From Orbaceae bacterium lpD02 (GTDB lineage Bacteria > Pseudomonadota > Gammaproteobacteria > Enterobacterales > Orbaceae), in NCBI GenBank assembly GCA_036251875.1, contig CP133960.1:1594258-1658257 (forward strand): a stretch of DNA of 64,000 nt. Reading direction: 5' to 3'. Position numbers and translations under genes: made by a program. Within the stretch, counting starts at the first letter, position 1, and each line of letters begins with the position of its first letter. Below are positions 49,192 through 60,690 of this stretch, piece by piece. The notes below the pieces were generated by a model, which saw only the letters and a program-made list of their open reading frames with translations, searched no databases and was not told the origin of the DNA.

Positions 49192-51612
49192 TTAATTAAT
49201 TGTGCCTGAAACTGGGACAATATCTTTATTTTTCTTTACTGGGCGCTTGATAGTGGTTTGCACTGCTTGAATCGGCTCCATCCCAAAAGGGTTATTTGCC
49301 AACGCAATGGTAATAACATCATCAATCCATTTAGCGGGATGAATATCTAATTCAGCTTTGACATTGTCAGGAATTTCCTCTAAATCTTTCACATTATCTA
49401 TAGGAATGACTACCGTTTTTATCCCACCACGATGTGCGGCTAATAGTTTTTCCTTTAATCCTCCGATTGGCAACACTTGCCCCCGTAAAGTGATTTCACC
49501 AGTCATTGCCACGTCTGCTTTAACAGGGTTACCTGTTAGTGCTGAAATTAATGATGTACACATTGCAATACCTGCACTCGGTCCATCTTTAGGTGTTGCA
49601 CCATCAGGCACATGAACGTGGATGTCGCGTTTTTCATAGAAATCATTATTGATACCTAGTTTTTCCGCTCTTGAACGAACAACTGTTAATGCCGTTTGAA
49701 TTGATTCCTGCATAACATCACCTAAAGAACCGGTATAAGTCAATTTACCTTTTCCTGGCACACTAACGGACTCAATAGTAAGTAAGTCTCCACCAACTTC
49801 AGTCCAAGCTAGACCATTGACTTGGCCTATACGATTTTCATCGTCAACTTTCCCATAATCAAAACGTTGCACACCAAGAAAATCTTTAAGGTTATCGCCA
49901 TTAACTACAATACGCTTAATCTTTTTATCGAGCGCTAATCGCTTAACAACTTTACGACAAATTTTCGCTATTTCTCGTTCTAAGCTACGCACGCCGGCTT
50001 CACGAGTATAATAACGAATAATCGCCATAATGGCAGAATCGTCAACGACGATTTCACCTGCTTTAAGACCACTATTATCGATTTGCTTTTGTAATAAATG
50101 CTGCTTAGCAATATTTAGTTTTTCATCTTCGGTATAACCTGACAAACGTATTACTTCCATTCTGTCAAGTAATGGCGCAGGAATACTCATTGAATTAGCC
50201 GTTGCCACAAACATTACATCAGATAAATCATAGTCAACTTCGAGATAGTGATCATTGAAAGCATTATTTTGCTCAGGATCAAGCACTTCTAATAATGCTG
50301 AAGCGGGATCGCCTCTCATATCAGAAGACATCTTATCGATTTCATCAAGCAAGAATAGCGGATTTTTAACGCCAACTTTAGCCATACGTTGAATGAGTTT
50401 ACCTGGCATAGAACCAATATATGTTCGCCGATGCCCTCTAATCTCAGCTTCATCACGCACGCCACCCAACGCCATTCGAACATACTCGCGCCCTGTTGCT
50501 CTAGCAATTGATTGCCCAAGTGATGTTTTACCAACACCTGGCGGCCCGACTAAGCAAAGAATTGGCCCTTTCAGCTTATTCACTCGACCTTGTACTGCTA
50601 AGTATTCTAAAATTCGATCTTTAACCCGCTCTAAACCATAATGGTCTCTATCAAGTACTTTTTGTGCTTCTTTAATACTCTTTTTAACTTTGGTTTTCTT
50701 TGCCCATGGAACCTGCAACATCCAATCGATATAACCCCGTACAACGGTTGCTTCTGCCGACATGGCTGGCATCATTTTAAGTTTATTAAGCTCGGCTAAA
50801 ACTTTATCTGTCGCCTCTTTAGGCATTTTCGCTTGTTCAATTTTATTTTTAAGATCTTCATACTCATCTGGTTTATTTTCAATATCACCAAGTTCTTTAT
50901 GAATGGCTTTTATTTGCTCATTAAGGTAGTACTCTTTTTGAGCTTTCTCCATTTGTTGCTTTACACGCTGACGAATATTTTTTTCGACTTGCAGTAAGTC
51001 AATTTCAGATACCATCATTGAGACCAAAAGCTCAAATCGTTTTTCTAAATCTAAACTAGCTAAAATTTCTTGTTTCTGTTCTACCTTAATAAATAAAGTA
51101 GCAGCAATAGAATCAGCTAACTGTGCATGATTTTTAATAAGCCTAATTGAATCAGTAACTTCTTGTGTTATTTTCTTATTTAATTTCGAATATTCTTCAA
51201 AATTAGATAATACAACGCGGACTAATGCTTCATTGACTAAATCAGTACTCGGTTCTTTTGCTTGCAAAACATTACCAATGAAAAATTCATCAGCGTCTTG
51301 CTCTATAATATTAACTAATTTGGCTCGTTCAATACCTTCGACTAATACTTTTATCGTACCATCAGGTAATTTTAGTAACTGTAAAATATTGGCAATTGTG
51401 CCAACAGAAAATAGGTCTTTTTCTTGTGGGTCATCTTGAGATGCGTCTTTTTGGGTAACCAAAAAAACTTGTTTATCCATTTCCATTGCTCTTTCTAAAC
51501 AACGAATAGATTTATCTCGACCGACAAACAACGGAATAACCATGTGAGGAAACACCACAACATCCCGTAGTGGTAGAACGGGCATTACCTTCTTGGTTTG
51601 TTTTGTTCTCAT
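49192..51612 (-). CDS. lon: ATP-dependent protease Lon
   Basis: An 806-residue AAA+ protease: N-terminal substrate-binding domain (starting VMPVLPLRDVVVFPHM), coiled-coil segment, AAA+ module with Walker A GPPGVGKTS, and the C-terminal Ser-Lys protease domain (DGPSAGIAM, then LPIGGLKEKLLAAHRGG). Degrades unfolded and short-lived regulators. An AGAGAG ribosome binding site precedes it, and a heat-shock-type promoter lies about 40 nt upstream. Slightly longer than E. coli Lon (784). Confidence 0.98.
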   Translation of the reverse strand: MRTKQTKKVMPVLPLRDVVVFPHMVIPLFVGRDKSIRCLERAMEMDKQVFLVTQKDASQDDPQEKDLFSVGTIANILQLLKLPDGTIKVLVEGIERAKLVNIIEQDADEFFIGNVLQAKEPSTDLVNEALVRVVLSNFEEYSKLNKKITQEVTDSIRLIKNHAQLADSIAATLFIKVEQKQEILASLDLEKRFELLVSMMVSEIDLLQVEKNIRQRVKQQMEKAQKEYYLNEQIKAIHKELGDIENKPDEYEDLKNKIEQAKMPKEATDKVLAELNKLKMMPAMSAEATVVRGYIDWMLQVPWAKKTKVKKSIKEAQKVLDRDHYGLERVKDRILEYLAVQGRVNKLKGPILCLVGPPGVGKTSLGQSIARATGREYVRMALGGVRDEAEIRGHRRTYIGSMPGKLIQRMAKVGVKNPLFLLDEIDKMSSDMRGDPASALLEVLDPEQNNAFNDHYLEVDYDLSDVMFVATANSMSIPAPLLDRMEVIRLSGYTEDEKLNIAKQHLLQKQIDNSGLKAGEIVVDDSAIMAIIRYYTREAGVRSLEREIAKICRKVVKRLALDKKIKRIVVNGDNLKDFLGVQRFDYGKVDDENRIGQVNGLAWTEVGGDLLTIESVSVPGKGKLTYTGSLGDVMQESIQTALTVVRSRAEKLGINNDFYEKRDIHVHVPDGATPKDGPSAGIAMCTSLISALTGNPVKADVAMTGEITLRGQVLPIGGLKEKLLAAHRGGIKTVVIPIDNVKDLEEIPDNVKAELDIHPAKWIDDVITIALANNPFGMEPIQAVQTTIKRPVKKNKDIVPVSGTIN

Positions 51613-51649
51613 ATCACGCTCTCTAGCAGTATCAATTTCTTATTCAATC

Positions 51650-51678
51650 TATATAGGGTCTAATTATTAATATTCAAC
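51650..51678 (-). promoter_or_regulatory. Heat-shock (sigma-32 type) promoter of lon
   Basis: On the minus strand: GTTGAAT (51678-51672), a 13-nt spacer and CCCTATATA (51658-51650). This fits the sigma-32 pattern CTTGAAA-N11-16-CCCCATNTA and resembles the E. coli lon heat-shock promoter in both elements. Start would be near 51642, leaving a leader of about 30 nt. Confidence 0.7.
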
Positions 51679-51869
51679 CCTAGTTATATTTATACTATTT
51701 TTGCAGTAAATATCGCTGCAAAAATAGCGAAAAGTAAATTTCATAGTCATACTTACTTTTTATGATAACGATCAACACTCAAAGCCAATAACTTACTATT
51801 AAAGTTAATCGCTTTATTTGCAATTTAGTCATATAGTTATGCTGTGATAAATCGTGTTAAGATTGAGAA

Positions 51870-51904
51870 TCTACATTCTTCTTATGATATAAGAAGAATG
51901 TAGA
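51870..51904 (-). repeat. 15-bp perfect hairpin between clpX and lon
   Basis: Two perfect 15-base arms (51870-51884 and 51890-51904) with a five-nt loop TGATA, only five nt beyond the clpX stop codon. No T run follows in either direction. As RNA it would be a long uninterrupted stem at the 3' end of clpX, suited to blocking exonucleases or to RNase III cleavage. Confidence 0.75.
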
Positions 51905-51909
51905 GTAGA

Positions 51910-53157
51910 TTATTTTTTATAAAAAATTTCAGGAGGCATTTGTTTTTCAATTGTATCTTGAGTTACGACAACTTTATCGACATCATTTAATGATGGCAAA
52001 TCATACATAATGTCTAACAAGATATTTTCTACAATAGAACGCAGTCCCCTAGCACCTGTTTTTCGTTTCATTGCTTTATCTGCAATGGCATTTAACCCGT
52101 CATTAGTAAACTCTAATGTGGCATTTTCTAGCTCAAACAATGCCTTGTATTGTTTCGTTAATGCATTTTTAGGCTCTGTTAAGATCTGAATTAAAGCCGC
52201 TTTGTCTAGTTCCGCAAGGGAAGCAACAACAGGAAGCCGACCTATAAACTCAGGAATTAAACCAAATTTAATTAAATCTGTTGGTTCTATTTGAGTTAGT
52301 AGCTCTGATTCAGTTGCTTTTTGCTTTTCAGCTTTAACTTCCGCCCCAAAACCAATGCCAGAATTAATCGAAACTCGATTAGCGATTACTTTATCAAGCC
52401 CAGCAAACGCGCCTCCACAAATAAATAATATTTTCGAAGTATCAACTTGTAAAAACTCTTGCTGCGGGTGTTTTCTTCCACCTTTTGGTGGAACAGACGC
52501 AACCGTCCCTTCAATAATTTTCAATAATGCTTGTTGGACTCCTTCACCAGAGACATCACGAGTAATTGATGGGTTATCTGATTTACGAGATATTTTATCA
52601 ATCTCATCAACATAGATAATGCCCCGTTGGGCTTTCTCAACATCATAATCACAATTTTGTAGAAGTTTTTGGATAATGTTTTCTACATCTTCCCCAACAT
52701 AACCGGCTTCGGTTAATGTTGTAGCATCCGCCATCGCAAAAGGGACATCAAGAAAACGAGCCAGTGTTTCGGCCAATAATGTTTTTCCACTACCCGTTGG
52801 GCCAATAAGGAGTATATTGCTTTTCCCTAGCTCAACGCCATCTTGAGATTTAGTCGCACGTAAACGTTTATAATGATTATACACGGCAACAGAAAGAACT
52901 TTTTTTGCTCTCTCTTGTCCGATCACATATTCATCTAAGTGTGCTCTAATTTCATGAGGGGTTGGCAGCGGCTTAGCGGGAATCTGTTCTTGATGAGTAA
53001 ATTCAACCTCATCACTTTTTAGCATCTCATTTAAAGAGCTGATGCACTCATCACAAATGTAAATTGATGAAGAGCATTCAATTAGCCTCTTTGCTTCATG
53101 CTGGCTTCTGCCACAAAAAGTACAGTAAAGTAATTTACTTGAGTTCTTTTTATTCAT
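51910..53157 (-). CDS. clpX: ClpX, ATPase subunit of the ClpXP protease
   Basis: A 415-residue AAA+ unfoldase. N-terminal zinc-binding domain with Cys12, Cys15, Cys35 and Cys38, Walker [14 protein letters not shown], Walker B region [10 protein letters not shown], and the [18 protein letters not shown]-type pore and sensor motifs, ending in the C-terminal small domain. The ATG at 53157 has AGGTG eight nt before it and is preferred over a GTG three codons upstream. It follows clpP by 69 nt. The C-terminus is shorter than in E. coli (424). Confidence 0.97.
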   Translation of the reverse strand: MNKKNSSKLLYCTFCGRSQHEAKRLIECSSSIYICDECISSLNEMLKSDEVEFTHQEQIPAKPLPTPHEIRAHLDEYVIGQERAKKVLSVAVYNHYKRLRATKSQDGVELGKSNILLIGPTGSGKTLLAETLARFLDVPFAMADATTLTEAGYVGEDVENIIQKLLQNCDYDVEKAQRGIIYVDEIDKISRKSDNPSITRDVSGEGVQQALLKIIEGTVASVPPKGGRKHPQQEFLQVDTSKILFICGGAFAGLDKVIANRVSINSGIGFGAEVKAEKQKATESELLTQIEPTDLIKFGLIPEFIGRLPVVASLAELDKAALIQILTEPKNALTKQYKALFELENATLEFTNDGLNAIADKAMKRKTGARGLRSIVENILLDIMYDLPSLNDVDKVVVTQDTIEKQMPPEIFYKK

Positions 53158-53226
53158 GTTACTCACCTGTCATTAGAATATACTGAAAATAACTAAAAAA
53201 GTCTGTCTAACCCTATTATCGATGTT

Positions 53227-53844
53227 TTATGCTCTTTTATCAAAAATAGCGTCAACTAATCCATAATCAACGGCTTGTTGTGCAGACATAAAGTTATCAC
53301 GATCAGTATCTTTCTCAATAATGTCTAATTTTTGTCCTGTATGTAAAGCCATTAGCTCATTCATTCTATTTTTTACTTTTAGCACTTCTTTAGCATGAAT
53401 TTGTATATCAGAAGCTTGTCCCTGAAATCCACCTAACGGTTGGTGAATCATCACTCTTGCATTAGGTAAGCAATAGCGTTTACCTTTGGCTCCTGCCGTG
53501 AGTAAAAAAGCCCCCATTGAGCATGCTTGACCAAGGCAGATAGTGCTTACATCAGGTTTAATAAACTGCATCGTATCATAAATAGACATACCAGATGTAA
53601 TAACCCCCCCAGGAGAATTTATGTAAAGATAAATATCTTTTTCTGGGTTTTCTGCTTCTAAAAATAGCATCTGAGCCACAATTAAATTCGCCATATGGTC
53701 TTCTACTTGCCCAGTCATAAAAATGATACGCTCTTTTAGTAATCTAGAATAAATGTCGTACGCCCTTTCACCTCTAGAGCTTTGTTCTACAACCATAGGG
53801 ACAACGTTCATTCTTTCCTCAAATGAATTATTGCTATAAGACAT
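53227..53844 (-). CDS. clpP: ClpP proteolytic subunit
   Basis: A 205-residue serine protease forming the tetradecameric chamber used by ClpX and ClpA. Catalytic Ser109 (GQACSMGAF) and His134 (MIHQPLGG) match E. coli Ser111/His136, with a short N-terminal propeptide. AGGAGG lies just before the start. tig is 81 nt upstream with a terminator-like hairpin in between. Confidence 0.98.
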   Translation of the reverse strand: MSYSNNSFEERMNVVPMVVEQSSRGERAYDIYSRLLKERIIFMTGQVEDHMANLIVAQMLFLEAENPEKDIYLYINSPGGVITSGMSIYDTMQFIKPDVSTICLGQACSMGAFLLTAGAKGKRYCLPNARVMIHQPLGGFQGQASDIQIHAKEVLKVKNRMNELMALHTGQKLDIIEKDTDRDNFMSAQQAVDYGLVDAIFDKRA

Positions 53845-53860
53845 TCTTCCTCCTAACTAA

Positions 53861-53898
53861 ATAAAACAGCCCAAAAAAGAGTACTCTTATTTTGGGCT
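53861..53898 (-). terminator. Terminator/attenuator between tig and clpP
   Basis: Nine-bp stem AGCCCAAAA/TTTTGGGCT (53868-53876 and 53890-53898) extended inward by a self-complementary AAGAGTACTCTT, followed on the minus strand by GTTTTATTT (53867 downward). It sits 28 nt past the tig stop and about 20 nt before the clpP ribosome binding site, so it should reduce read-through from tig into clpP. Confidence 0.8.
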
Positions 53899-53925
53899 AC
53901 AATGTGTTATAAAAATCAGCTCAGA

Positions 53926-55227
53926 TTATGCTGGTTGTTGATTCATTAGCTCTGCAAACGAATATGATTTTTCAGCAACTTTAGCTTTTTCAACTAATAA
54001 GTCAATAACTTGATCTTCTAAAGCGACTGATCTTAAGTTCTCTAAAGCTTTTTTATCTTTACTATAATAAGCAACAACTTCTTTTGGATCTTCGTATGCA
54101 GTTGCAATTTCGTCGATGAGCTCTTTGACTCGATTGTCATCAGCTTTTAGTTTATTATTCTCAATGATATCACTAAATAACAAACCAATTAATACTCGGC
54201 GTTTAGCTTCTGCCTCGAATAACTCTTTCGGTAATTCGGCTGCTTGTTTTGCATTATTACCAAAACGAGCCATCGCTTGCTGGCGTAAGACATCAATTTC
54301 GCGTTCTATCAATGATGATGGGACATCAATTTCATTATGTTTTACTAATCCATCAATAACTTGGGCTTTTATTTTATTACGAATCGTTGCTTTTAGCTCT
54401 CTTTGCATATTTTTTCGCACTTCAGCTTTTAAGCTATCAAGCGAACCATCTGCAATACCAAAACGTTTAATTACATCGATTGTTAATTCAGGCAATTCTA
54501 ATTCTTCGACTTTTTTCAAGGTAGATGCAAATTTTGCGGCTTTACCTTTCAAATTGTCTACATGGTAATCTTCAGGGAACGTTACATTAATATCAAAGCT
54601 ATCGCCGGCTTTATGACCTAAAATGGCATCTTCAAAGCCAGGGATCATTCGACCTTGACCTAGAACAAGAGCAAAATCAGTTGCTTTTCCACCTTCAAAC
54701 TCTTCACCATCAACAGTTCCTAGAAAATCAAAAACTACACGCATTTGATCTTGTGCTTCTTTAGTAACTTCTTTCCAAATCCCTTGTTGCTTGCGTAATG
54801 TATCAATCATGACATCAATATCAGCATCAACGATATCAACAGTTGGTTTTTCCACTTCGATTTTATCAAGGTCTTTAATTTCTACTTGCGGATAAACTTC
54901 GAACTCAACTGTAAACGGGTAATTTTCACCTTGCTTATATTGGGTTGGAATATAAGTTGGAGATCCTGCTGGGTTAATCTTTTCCTGAATAATCGCTTCA
55001 ATAAAATTACGTTGCATTAAATCACTTAATGCATCTTGTAAAATTGATGCTCCATAACGTTGCTCAACAATGTTTAATGGCACTTTACCTTTACGAAATC
55101 CATCAATACGGACTTTCTTAGCCGTATTAACTAGTTCTTTACTAATCGCTTTTTGGATATCTTCTGATGGAATAGTTATCGTTAAACGTCGTCCTAATCC
55201 TTGTGTTGTTTCCACCGAAACTTGCAT
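53926..55227 (-). CDS. tig: Trigger factor
   Basis: A 433-residue ribosome-associated chaperone: N-terminal ribosome-binding domain with the signature GFRKGKVP (residues 43-50), FKBP-type prolyl isomerase domain (about 150-240) and the helical C-terminal arms. Same length class as E. coli Tig (432). It opens the tig-clpP-clpX-lon block; upstream lies lpxD rather than bolA. Confidence 0.97.
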   Translation of the reverse strand: MQVSVETTQGLGRRLTITIPSEDIQKAISKELVNTAKKVRIDGFRKGKVPLNIVEQRYGASILQDALSDLMQRNFIEAIIQEKINPAGSPTYIPTQYKQGENYPFTVEFEVYPQVEIKDLDKIEVEKPTVDIVDADIDVMIDTLRKQQGIWKEVTKEAQDQMRVVFDFLGTVDGEEFEGGKATDFALVLGQGRMIPGFEDAILGHKAGDSFDINVTFPEDYHVDNLKGKAAKFASTLKKVEELELPELTIDVIKRFGIADGSLDSLKAEVRKNMQRELKATIRNKIKAQVIDGLVKHNEIDVPSSLIEREIDVLRQQAMARFGNNAKQAAELPKELFEAEAKRRVLIGLLFSDIIENNKLKADDNRVKELIDEIATAYEDPKEVVAYYSKDKKALENLRSVALEDQVIDLLVEKAKVAEKSYSFAELMNQQPA

Positions 55228-55344
55228 CTTTGAACCTCAGAATCATGAGTTAAATTGTGTTTTTGCAATTAAAAGTGACTTAGTCTACAAAGCAAACACA
55301 AAAAAGTTTATAAAATAGCCATGCATTATACAGGCCGATATAGC

Positions 55345-56373
55345 TTACGTCGAGAATTTTAATAGTTTCTTCTCTAACGATTTTAGTCGTTTATTCATCT
55401 CATCAATATGCAATACTAATGAAGCTGTTTTACGCCATACTTTGTTTTCCTGCAAAGGAATGCCTGACGAATAAACACCTGGCGTCGTAATTGGTCGCAT
55501 AACCATCCCCATTCCTGTGACGGTAACTTTATCGCAAATTTCCATATGGCCGTTGATTACACTCGCACCACCAATTAAACAGTATTTACCAATTTTTAGG
55601 CTGCCTGCCATAATCACGCCACCAGCGACGGCAGTATGCTCGCCAATATAGTCATTGTGCGCAATCTGACACTGGTTATCAATAATAACACCATCACGAA
55701 TAATTGTATCATCAAGTGCACCACGATCGATTGTCGTCGATGCGCCAATTTCTACATTATTACCAATAATCACAGAGCCTAATTGTGGGATTTTAATCCA
55801 ATTACCGCGATCATTAGCATAACCAAATCCGTCAGAACCGATTACTGCTCCTGACTGAATTAAACAATTATCACCAATTTGAATCTTGTGATAAACAGAG
55901 ACATTAGCCCATAATTTAGTGTTTTTACCGATTTTACTATTTTGGCCAATAAAACACCCTGCACCAATAACTGCATTGTCACCAATCTCGACGCCAACCT
56001 CGATAACTGCATTAGCGCCAATAGCAACATTTTTTCCCAATAAAACACCATCAGCAATTACAGCCGATGATGCAATACCTTTTGCCGGTAATGGCGTGTT
56101 ATCGAGTAACTGGGCAAGTCTTGCATAAGTTAAATAGGGATTGTCAACTATCAGTGCCGCGCCACGCCAGTATGGCAAACTTTCTTCGGTCAAGACAACG
56201 GCAGTAGCCTGACAATTTTGGAGCTGTTCCTGATATTTTTTATCTGATAAAAAAGTAATCTGGCTTTGCCTCGCATTAGCCATAGAAGCAATGCTACTGA
56301 TAATAGTATTTGCATCGCCGACTAGAACAGCACCTAATTTTTCCGCTAGTTCTTTTAACTTATACTCCTGCAT
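55345..56373 (-). CDS. lpxD: UDP-3-O-(3-hydroxyacyl)glucosamine N-acyltransferase LpxD
   Basis: A 342-residue left-handed beta-helix acyltransferase of lipid A synthesis. Hexapeptide repeats run from about 100 to 300, the catalytic base is His239 ([10 protein letters not shown]), and an alpha-helical tail follows. Its ATG overlaps the skp stop as TAATG. In E. coli it is followed by fabZ-lpxA-lpxB; here tig follows instead, after 117 bp. Confidence 0.97.
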   Translation of the reverse strand: MQEYKLKELAEKLGAVLVGDANTIISSIASMANARQSQITFLSDKKYQEQLQNCQATAVVLTEESLPYWRGAALIVDNPYLTYARLAQLLDNTPLPAKGIASSAVIADGVLLGKNVAIGANAVIEVGVEIGDNAVIGAGCFIGQNSKIGKNTKLWANVSVYHKIQIGDNCLIQSGAVIGSDGFGYANDRGNWIKIPQLGSVIIGNNVEIGASTTIDRGALDDTIIRDGVIIDNQCQIAHNDYIGEHTAVAGGVIMAGSLKIGKYCLIGGASVINGHMEICDKVTVTGMGMVMRPITTPGVYSSGIPLQENKVWRKTASLVLHIDEMNKRLKSLEKKLLKFST

Positions 56374-56870
56374 TATTTTTTAACCTGTTCCAAAACCTTT
56401 TTAGTTATATCAATTGAATCCGTTGCATAAAAGGCAGCTTCAGCCTTTAAAACTAAATCATATTTATTAGCAGCTACAATTTTTTTCACTGCATCTTGTA
56501 TTTTTGCTAATAATTTACCCGCTTCTTCGTTTTCACGTTTACGGTAATCCATCGAGAAACTTTTTGCTTTATCTTCAAATGCTTTCATAACATTAGTTAA
56601 TTTTGTCTTATCTGATGCAGATAATGTCATGCCGTCTTTTTGCATTTTTTGATTTGCTTCAATGGCTTTTTTCTCTTCTTCTTTTAATGCTTTGGCTCGG
56701 GATTCAAACTCCGCATCAAGAGCCTTACTAACCGATTCTCTTTGTGGCATTTGTTGTAAAATATAAACAACATCAACAACTGCGATTTTTGTCTCTGCAA
56801 AAGCCGTGCTGCTTAATAATAACGCCAAGCTCAATCCTATAACCGATACAATCTTTTTCACTTTAATCAC
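56373..56870 (-). CDS. skp: Periplasmic chaperone Skp (OmpH)
   Basis: A 165-residue periplasmic trimeric chaperone that carries unfolded outer-membrane proteins to BamA. Signal peptide of about 25 residues ending AFA, then the two long charged helices (about 55-125) that form the jellyfish-like tentacles. It lies 22 nt after bamA and shares its stop with the lpxD start. Confidence 0.95.
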   Translation of the reverse strand: MIKVKKIVSVIGLSLALLLSSTAFAETKIAVVDVVYILQQMPQRESVSKALDAEFESRAKALKEEEKKAIEANQKMQKDGMTLSASDKTKLTNVMKAFEDKAKSFSMDYRKRENEEAGKLLAKIQDAVKKIVAANKYDLVLKAEAAFYATDSIDITKKVLEQVKK

Positions 56871-56892
56871 CCTTTATATTAAAAATAACATA

Positions 56893-59316
56893 TTACCATG
56901 TAGAACCAATATTGAACTGGAACTGTTGCGATGAGTCACCATCAAATTTCTTAATTGGCTGCGCGTACGAGAACACTAACGGCCCTAGCGGCGACATCCA
57001 TTGTACAGCTAGACCAGCTGAAACACGAATATCTGATGGAGAACCATAATCAGGAATATTCGCTGCCCCTTTCATATCCCATTCCGTATCCCATACTGTA
57101 CCCGCATCAACAAATACTGATGTTCTGATGCTATTTGAGTATTTTTCACTGGCAAATGGTGTTGGAACAATTAACTCCCCACTAATAAAGGCTAGTGCAT
57201 TACCACCAACCGAATCTGATGAAACTGTGCAGCCGCTATAGTTAGACAAATCACAACCCCCACCATTAAAATAGACTGCTTTTGGACCAACAGTATTTGA
57301 TTTAAAGCCTCTTAACACCGAAGAACCACCAGCATAAAAATTTTCATAGAATGGTAATTCTTTGCCACCAAAGCCCGTACCATAACCTAAACGACCCCGC
57401 GCTAATGCAACCCATTGGTGATCAGAGTCCAATGGATAATAATAAGAGCTATCAGCGATGAATTTAGCATATCTGTTATCAAAAACAGGAACCGTAACTT
57501 TAGCATTCGCGCTCACTTTAAGCCCTTCGGTTGGGAAAAAACCGCGGTCTAATGTATTGTAGCTCCAGTAGGCATTGACTAAAAAGTCGCTAGTGTTGTA
57601 ATCTGCATCCGTTGTTTTCCCACGCATATTTTCGCCCATTGACTGCAAATAGCGCCACATACCATATTGAGGTTTCATGTCGCTTAGTCGATGGCTTACA
57701 AATTCAGAACCAAAGCGAATGAAATTAGTCTCGCTAATTGGAAAACCTAAGTTCGCGGTAGCACCCCAAGTTTTACTTGAGTATTCAGATACATCGCCAC
57801 TTTCTTTATCTGCTTGATAAGTGTTGTAGTAAACACTCCCACCTAAGCTAACACCATCAACGGTAAAATAAGGGTTAGTAGCAGAAAGCGATGCAGTTTT
57901 ATCTGAGTTAGTAGTATTTACATCAAATGAAACACTATTGCCCGTGCCCAACCAGTTGTCCTGCGAAATACCAGCATTAAAACTAACCCCACTATCAGAA
58001 CCAATACCGATACCAAATTTTATGCTACCAGTATTACGCTCAGCTACCTTATAAGTAACATCGACTTGATCGTCTACATCTGGTACCTTTTGCGTTTCAG
58101 TTTCAACGGTATCAAAAAAGCCTAAACGATTGAGTCTTGTCTTACCGAGCTCAACTAAATTATTACTTAACCAAGCAGCCTCCATTTGGCGAAGCTCTCG
58201 GCGAATAACTTTTTCGCTGGTAACCATATTTCCAACAATATTGATCTTGCGAACATAATAACGAGGACCTGAATCGACAAACACAATTAAGTTCACCGTA
58301 TGGTCTGCATCATTAATTTCAGGGTGGGTAATCACTCGAGGATATGCATAACCATAATCAGCTAGCATTTTTTTAATCTTATCTTCAACTTGGGTAATCT
58401 TTTGGCCGTTATAAAGCTCGCCTTGATGAATTTGCTCATTCACAATTTGGTCTATTTTATCTCTGTAGCCAGTATAACTACCTTTAATTTCTACACCAGA
58501 AAAATTATACTGCTCACCCTCATGAATGTTGATAGTAACATAAATACCTTTTTTGTCGGGTGTTAAACTAACCTGTGTCGAATCTATACTAAAACGGGCA
58601 TAACCTTTATCAAGGTAAAATCCTTGAAGCTCATCCAAGTCAGCTGCCAATTTCTGTTTTTGATACTTGCGGTCACCTAGCATGTTCCACCAAGGAACTT
58701 CATCTCTTAATGAAAAACGAGAAATCAACTCATTTGATGAATAAGCTTTAGCACCAACAATATTTATTTGATCTATTTCAGCAGATAACCCTTCAGCAAT
58801 ATCTAGTTTTAGATCAACACGGTTGCGTGATAATGGCGTCACAACAGCTTTAACTTTAGCGTTATATTTACCAATACTATAATAAAAATCTTCAAGGCCC
58901 TTTTCTATTGCCGATAGCGTTGTACGATCTAATGATTCTCCGCTCCTAACACCTGAACTTTCCAAATTTGATATTAGCATGTCATCTTTTACTGACTTGT
59001 TTCCAGAGAAAGTAATGCTCGCTATAGTTGGGCGTTCTTGTACGTTAATAATCAATATATCGCCGTCACGAGAAATGGTAATATTTTCAAAATTTCCGCT
59101 AGCATATAGCGATTTTACAATATTACTAAGATCCGACTCGTTTACGTAATCCCCTATTTGGACAGGCATTTTTAATAACGCAGCTCCAAGCGTTACGCGT
59201 TGCAATCCTTCAAACTTTATATCTTTTACCTGAAAATCATCAGCCGCAAATGCTGCTTGGCTGTAAGTAAAAGAGCTAAAAACCAAAGACGCTATGAGCA
59301 ATTTACTAATTCTCAT
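56893..59316 (-). CDS. bamA: Outer-membrane assembly factor BamA
   Basis: An 807-residue Omp85 protein: signal peptide (cut after AFA near residue 24), five POTRA domains (about 25-420) and a 16-stranded barrel with the conserved loop-6 motif LRGF ([13 protein letters not shown]) and a C-terminal FQFNIGSTW strand. Core of the BAM complex that inserts porins, including probably the porin and inverse autotransporter in this window. Preceded by rseP (45 nt) and followed by skp, the standard order. Confidence 0.98.
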   Translation of the reverse strand: MRISKLLIASLVFSSFTYSQAAFAADDFQVKDIKFEGLQRVTLGAALLKMPVQIGDYVNESDLSNIVKSLYASGNFENITISRDGDILIINVQERPTIASITFSGNKSVKDDMLISNLESSGVRSGESLDRTTLSAIEKGLEDFYYSIGKYNAKVKAVVTPLSRNRVDLKLDIAEGLSAEIDQINIVGAKAYSSNELISRFSLRDEVPWWNMLGDRKYQKQKLAADLDELQGFYLDKGYARFSIDSTQVSLTPDKKGIYVTINIHEGEQYNFSGVEIKGSYTGYRDKIDQIVNEQIHQGELYNGQKITQVEDKIKKMLADYGYAYPRVITHPEINDADHTVNLIVFVDSGPRYYVRKINIVGNMVTSEKVIRRELRQMEAAWLSNNLVELGKTRLNRLGFFDTVETETQKVPDVDDQVDVTYKVAERNTGSIKFGIGIGSDSGVSFNAGISQDNWLGTGNSVSFDVNTTNSDKTASLSATNPYFTVDGVSLGGSVYYNTYQADKESGDVSEYSSKTWGATANLGFPISETNFIRFGSEFVSHRLSDMKPQYGMWRYLQSMGENMRGKTTDADYNTSDFLVNAYWSYNTLDRGFFPTEGLKVSANAKVTVPVFDNRYAKFIADSSYYYPLDSDHQWVALARGRLGYGTGFGGKELPFYENFYAGGSSVLRGFKSNTVGPKAVYFNGGGCDLSNYSGCTVSSDSVGGNALAFISGELIVPTPFASEKYSNSIRTSVFVDAGTVWDTEWDMKGAANIPDYGSPSDIRVSAGLAVQWMSPLGPLVFSYAQPIKKFDGDSSQQFQFNIGSTW

Positions 59317-59361
59317 TTGTGAAGCTTACCTTTCATTATATGTTAATCCATTTAATCACAA

Positions 59362-60681
59362 TTATAAGTGTAAAAAATCGTTAAATAACGCAATACCCAT
59401 TATAATCATCAATAAAACAAAACCTACCCGATAAAAAATTCCTTGCACTTTACTTGAAACGGGGGAGCCTTTTATTTTTTCAATCAGCAAAAATAAAAGA
59501 TGCCCCCCATCTAACATCGGCAAAGGAACTAAATTAATTACACCTAAACTAATACTAATAAACGCTAAAAAAAACAAGTAAGGAACCATCCCATAACTCG
59601 CTGTTTGCCCGGCCCCTTTAGCAATACCAATGGGTCCCGATAAATTTTTAATACTAATAACACCTGTTAACAACTGATAAAATGAGCGCATCACCTGCTT
59701 TATTGTTAATTTTGTTTGCTCAAATCCTTTAACAAATCCGTCTACTATACCATACTGTTTTACAATTGTGTTACTGCTTGGATAAATTCCGGCAACTCCA
59801 ACTAATTTTCCTTGTTCATTAACACTAATTTTAGGCTGTAAATCAAGCGAAATTATCTCATTTTTACGTTTTATTGTTAATGCTATTGGATCACCTTTTT
59901 TTACTAATTGAGAAAAATTATCCCAATTATCATAATCTTGCTTATTATAACTGATAATTTCATCGCCAATTTCAAGCCCAGCAGCTTTAGCTGCCGAATT
60001 ATCGATAATGGCACTAATGACTGGGCGAGTTCCTACCTGCTCAGGTATAAAACCAAACGCGGTTATTGGTGATTCTTTTTCTACATCATACTGCCAGTTT
60101 TTAATACTAATTGTCGTTTGATATAACTCATCTGCATTTGCAGTATAACTGAGTTCGATACTATCCTTGCCCATTTCACTAATCAGTACTGAACCAACAT
60201 CTGCCCAACTCTCTATTTTGATGCCTGCAATAGATTTTAGTTCCGCACCTTGCACAATATTTACACTTGCTATAGGAGTATTCGTAATGGTTCCCGCAAT
60301 TTTAACTGGATAAGTTATAATGCCAATTTGAAAAACTACCCAGTAAACAATAACTGCTAGAATAAAATTAGCAATCGGACCCGCGCTAATAATCGCCGCT
60401 CGCTGAATAATTGGTTTATGATCGAACGCGAATTGTTTTTGCTCTTCTACCAGAGGTTGATTGCGACCATCAAGCATTTTAACATAACCACCCAGTGGAA
60501 TAGCGGAAAGGGTATACTCAGTTCCTTTTTTGCTAGTATAAGACCAAAGCTTTTTACCAAAACCAACCGAAAAACACTCAACGTTAACACCGCAAAATCT
60601 GGCCATAATAAAATGTCCAAACTCATGCACCGTAACAAGCACACTAATAGTGATAAAAAATATTACCGCTGACCAAATCAA
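59362..60681 (-). CDS. rseP: Site-2 intramembrane metalloprotease RseP
   Basis: A 439-residue membrane zinc protease with HEFGH at 19-23 in the first helix, two periplasmic PDZ domains (about 115-290) and the LDGGH-type motif (PLPMLDGGHLLF) near residue 390. It makes the second cut in RseA after DegS and also clears remnant signal peptides. Nine nt separate it from cdsA. Confidence 0.97.
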   Translation of the reverse strand: MIWSAVIFFITISVLVTVHEFGHFIMARFCGVNVECFSVGFGKKLWSYTSKKGTEYTLSAIPLGGYVKMLDGRNQPLVEEQKQFAFDHKPIIQRAAIISAGPIANFILAVIVYWVVFQIGIITYPVKIAGTITNTPIASVNIVQGAELKSIAGIKIESWADVGSVLISEMGKDSIELSYTANADELYQTTISIKNWQYDVEKESPITAFGFIPEQVGTRPVISAIIDNSAAKAAGLEIGDEIISYNKQDYDNWDNFSQLVKKGDPIALTIKRKNEIISLDLQPKISVNEQGKLVGVAGIYPSSNTIVKQYGIVDGFVKGFEQTKLTIKQVMRSFYQLLTGVISIKNLSGPIGIAKGAGQTASYGMVPYLFFLAFISISLGVINLVPLPMLDGGHLLFLLIEKIKGSPVSSKVQGIFYRVGFVLLMIIMGIALFNDFLHL

Positions 60682-60690
60682 AATTATGTC

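Noticed and set aside
54116-54568. 150-codon open frame opposite tig
   Set aside because: Fully inside the strongly conserved trigger-factor gene; serine-rich low-complexity translation typical of an antisense frame.
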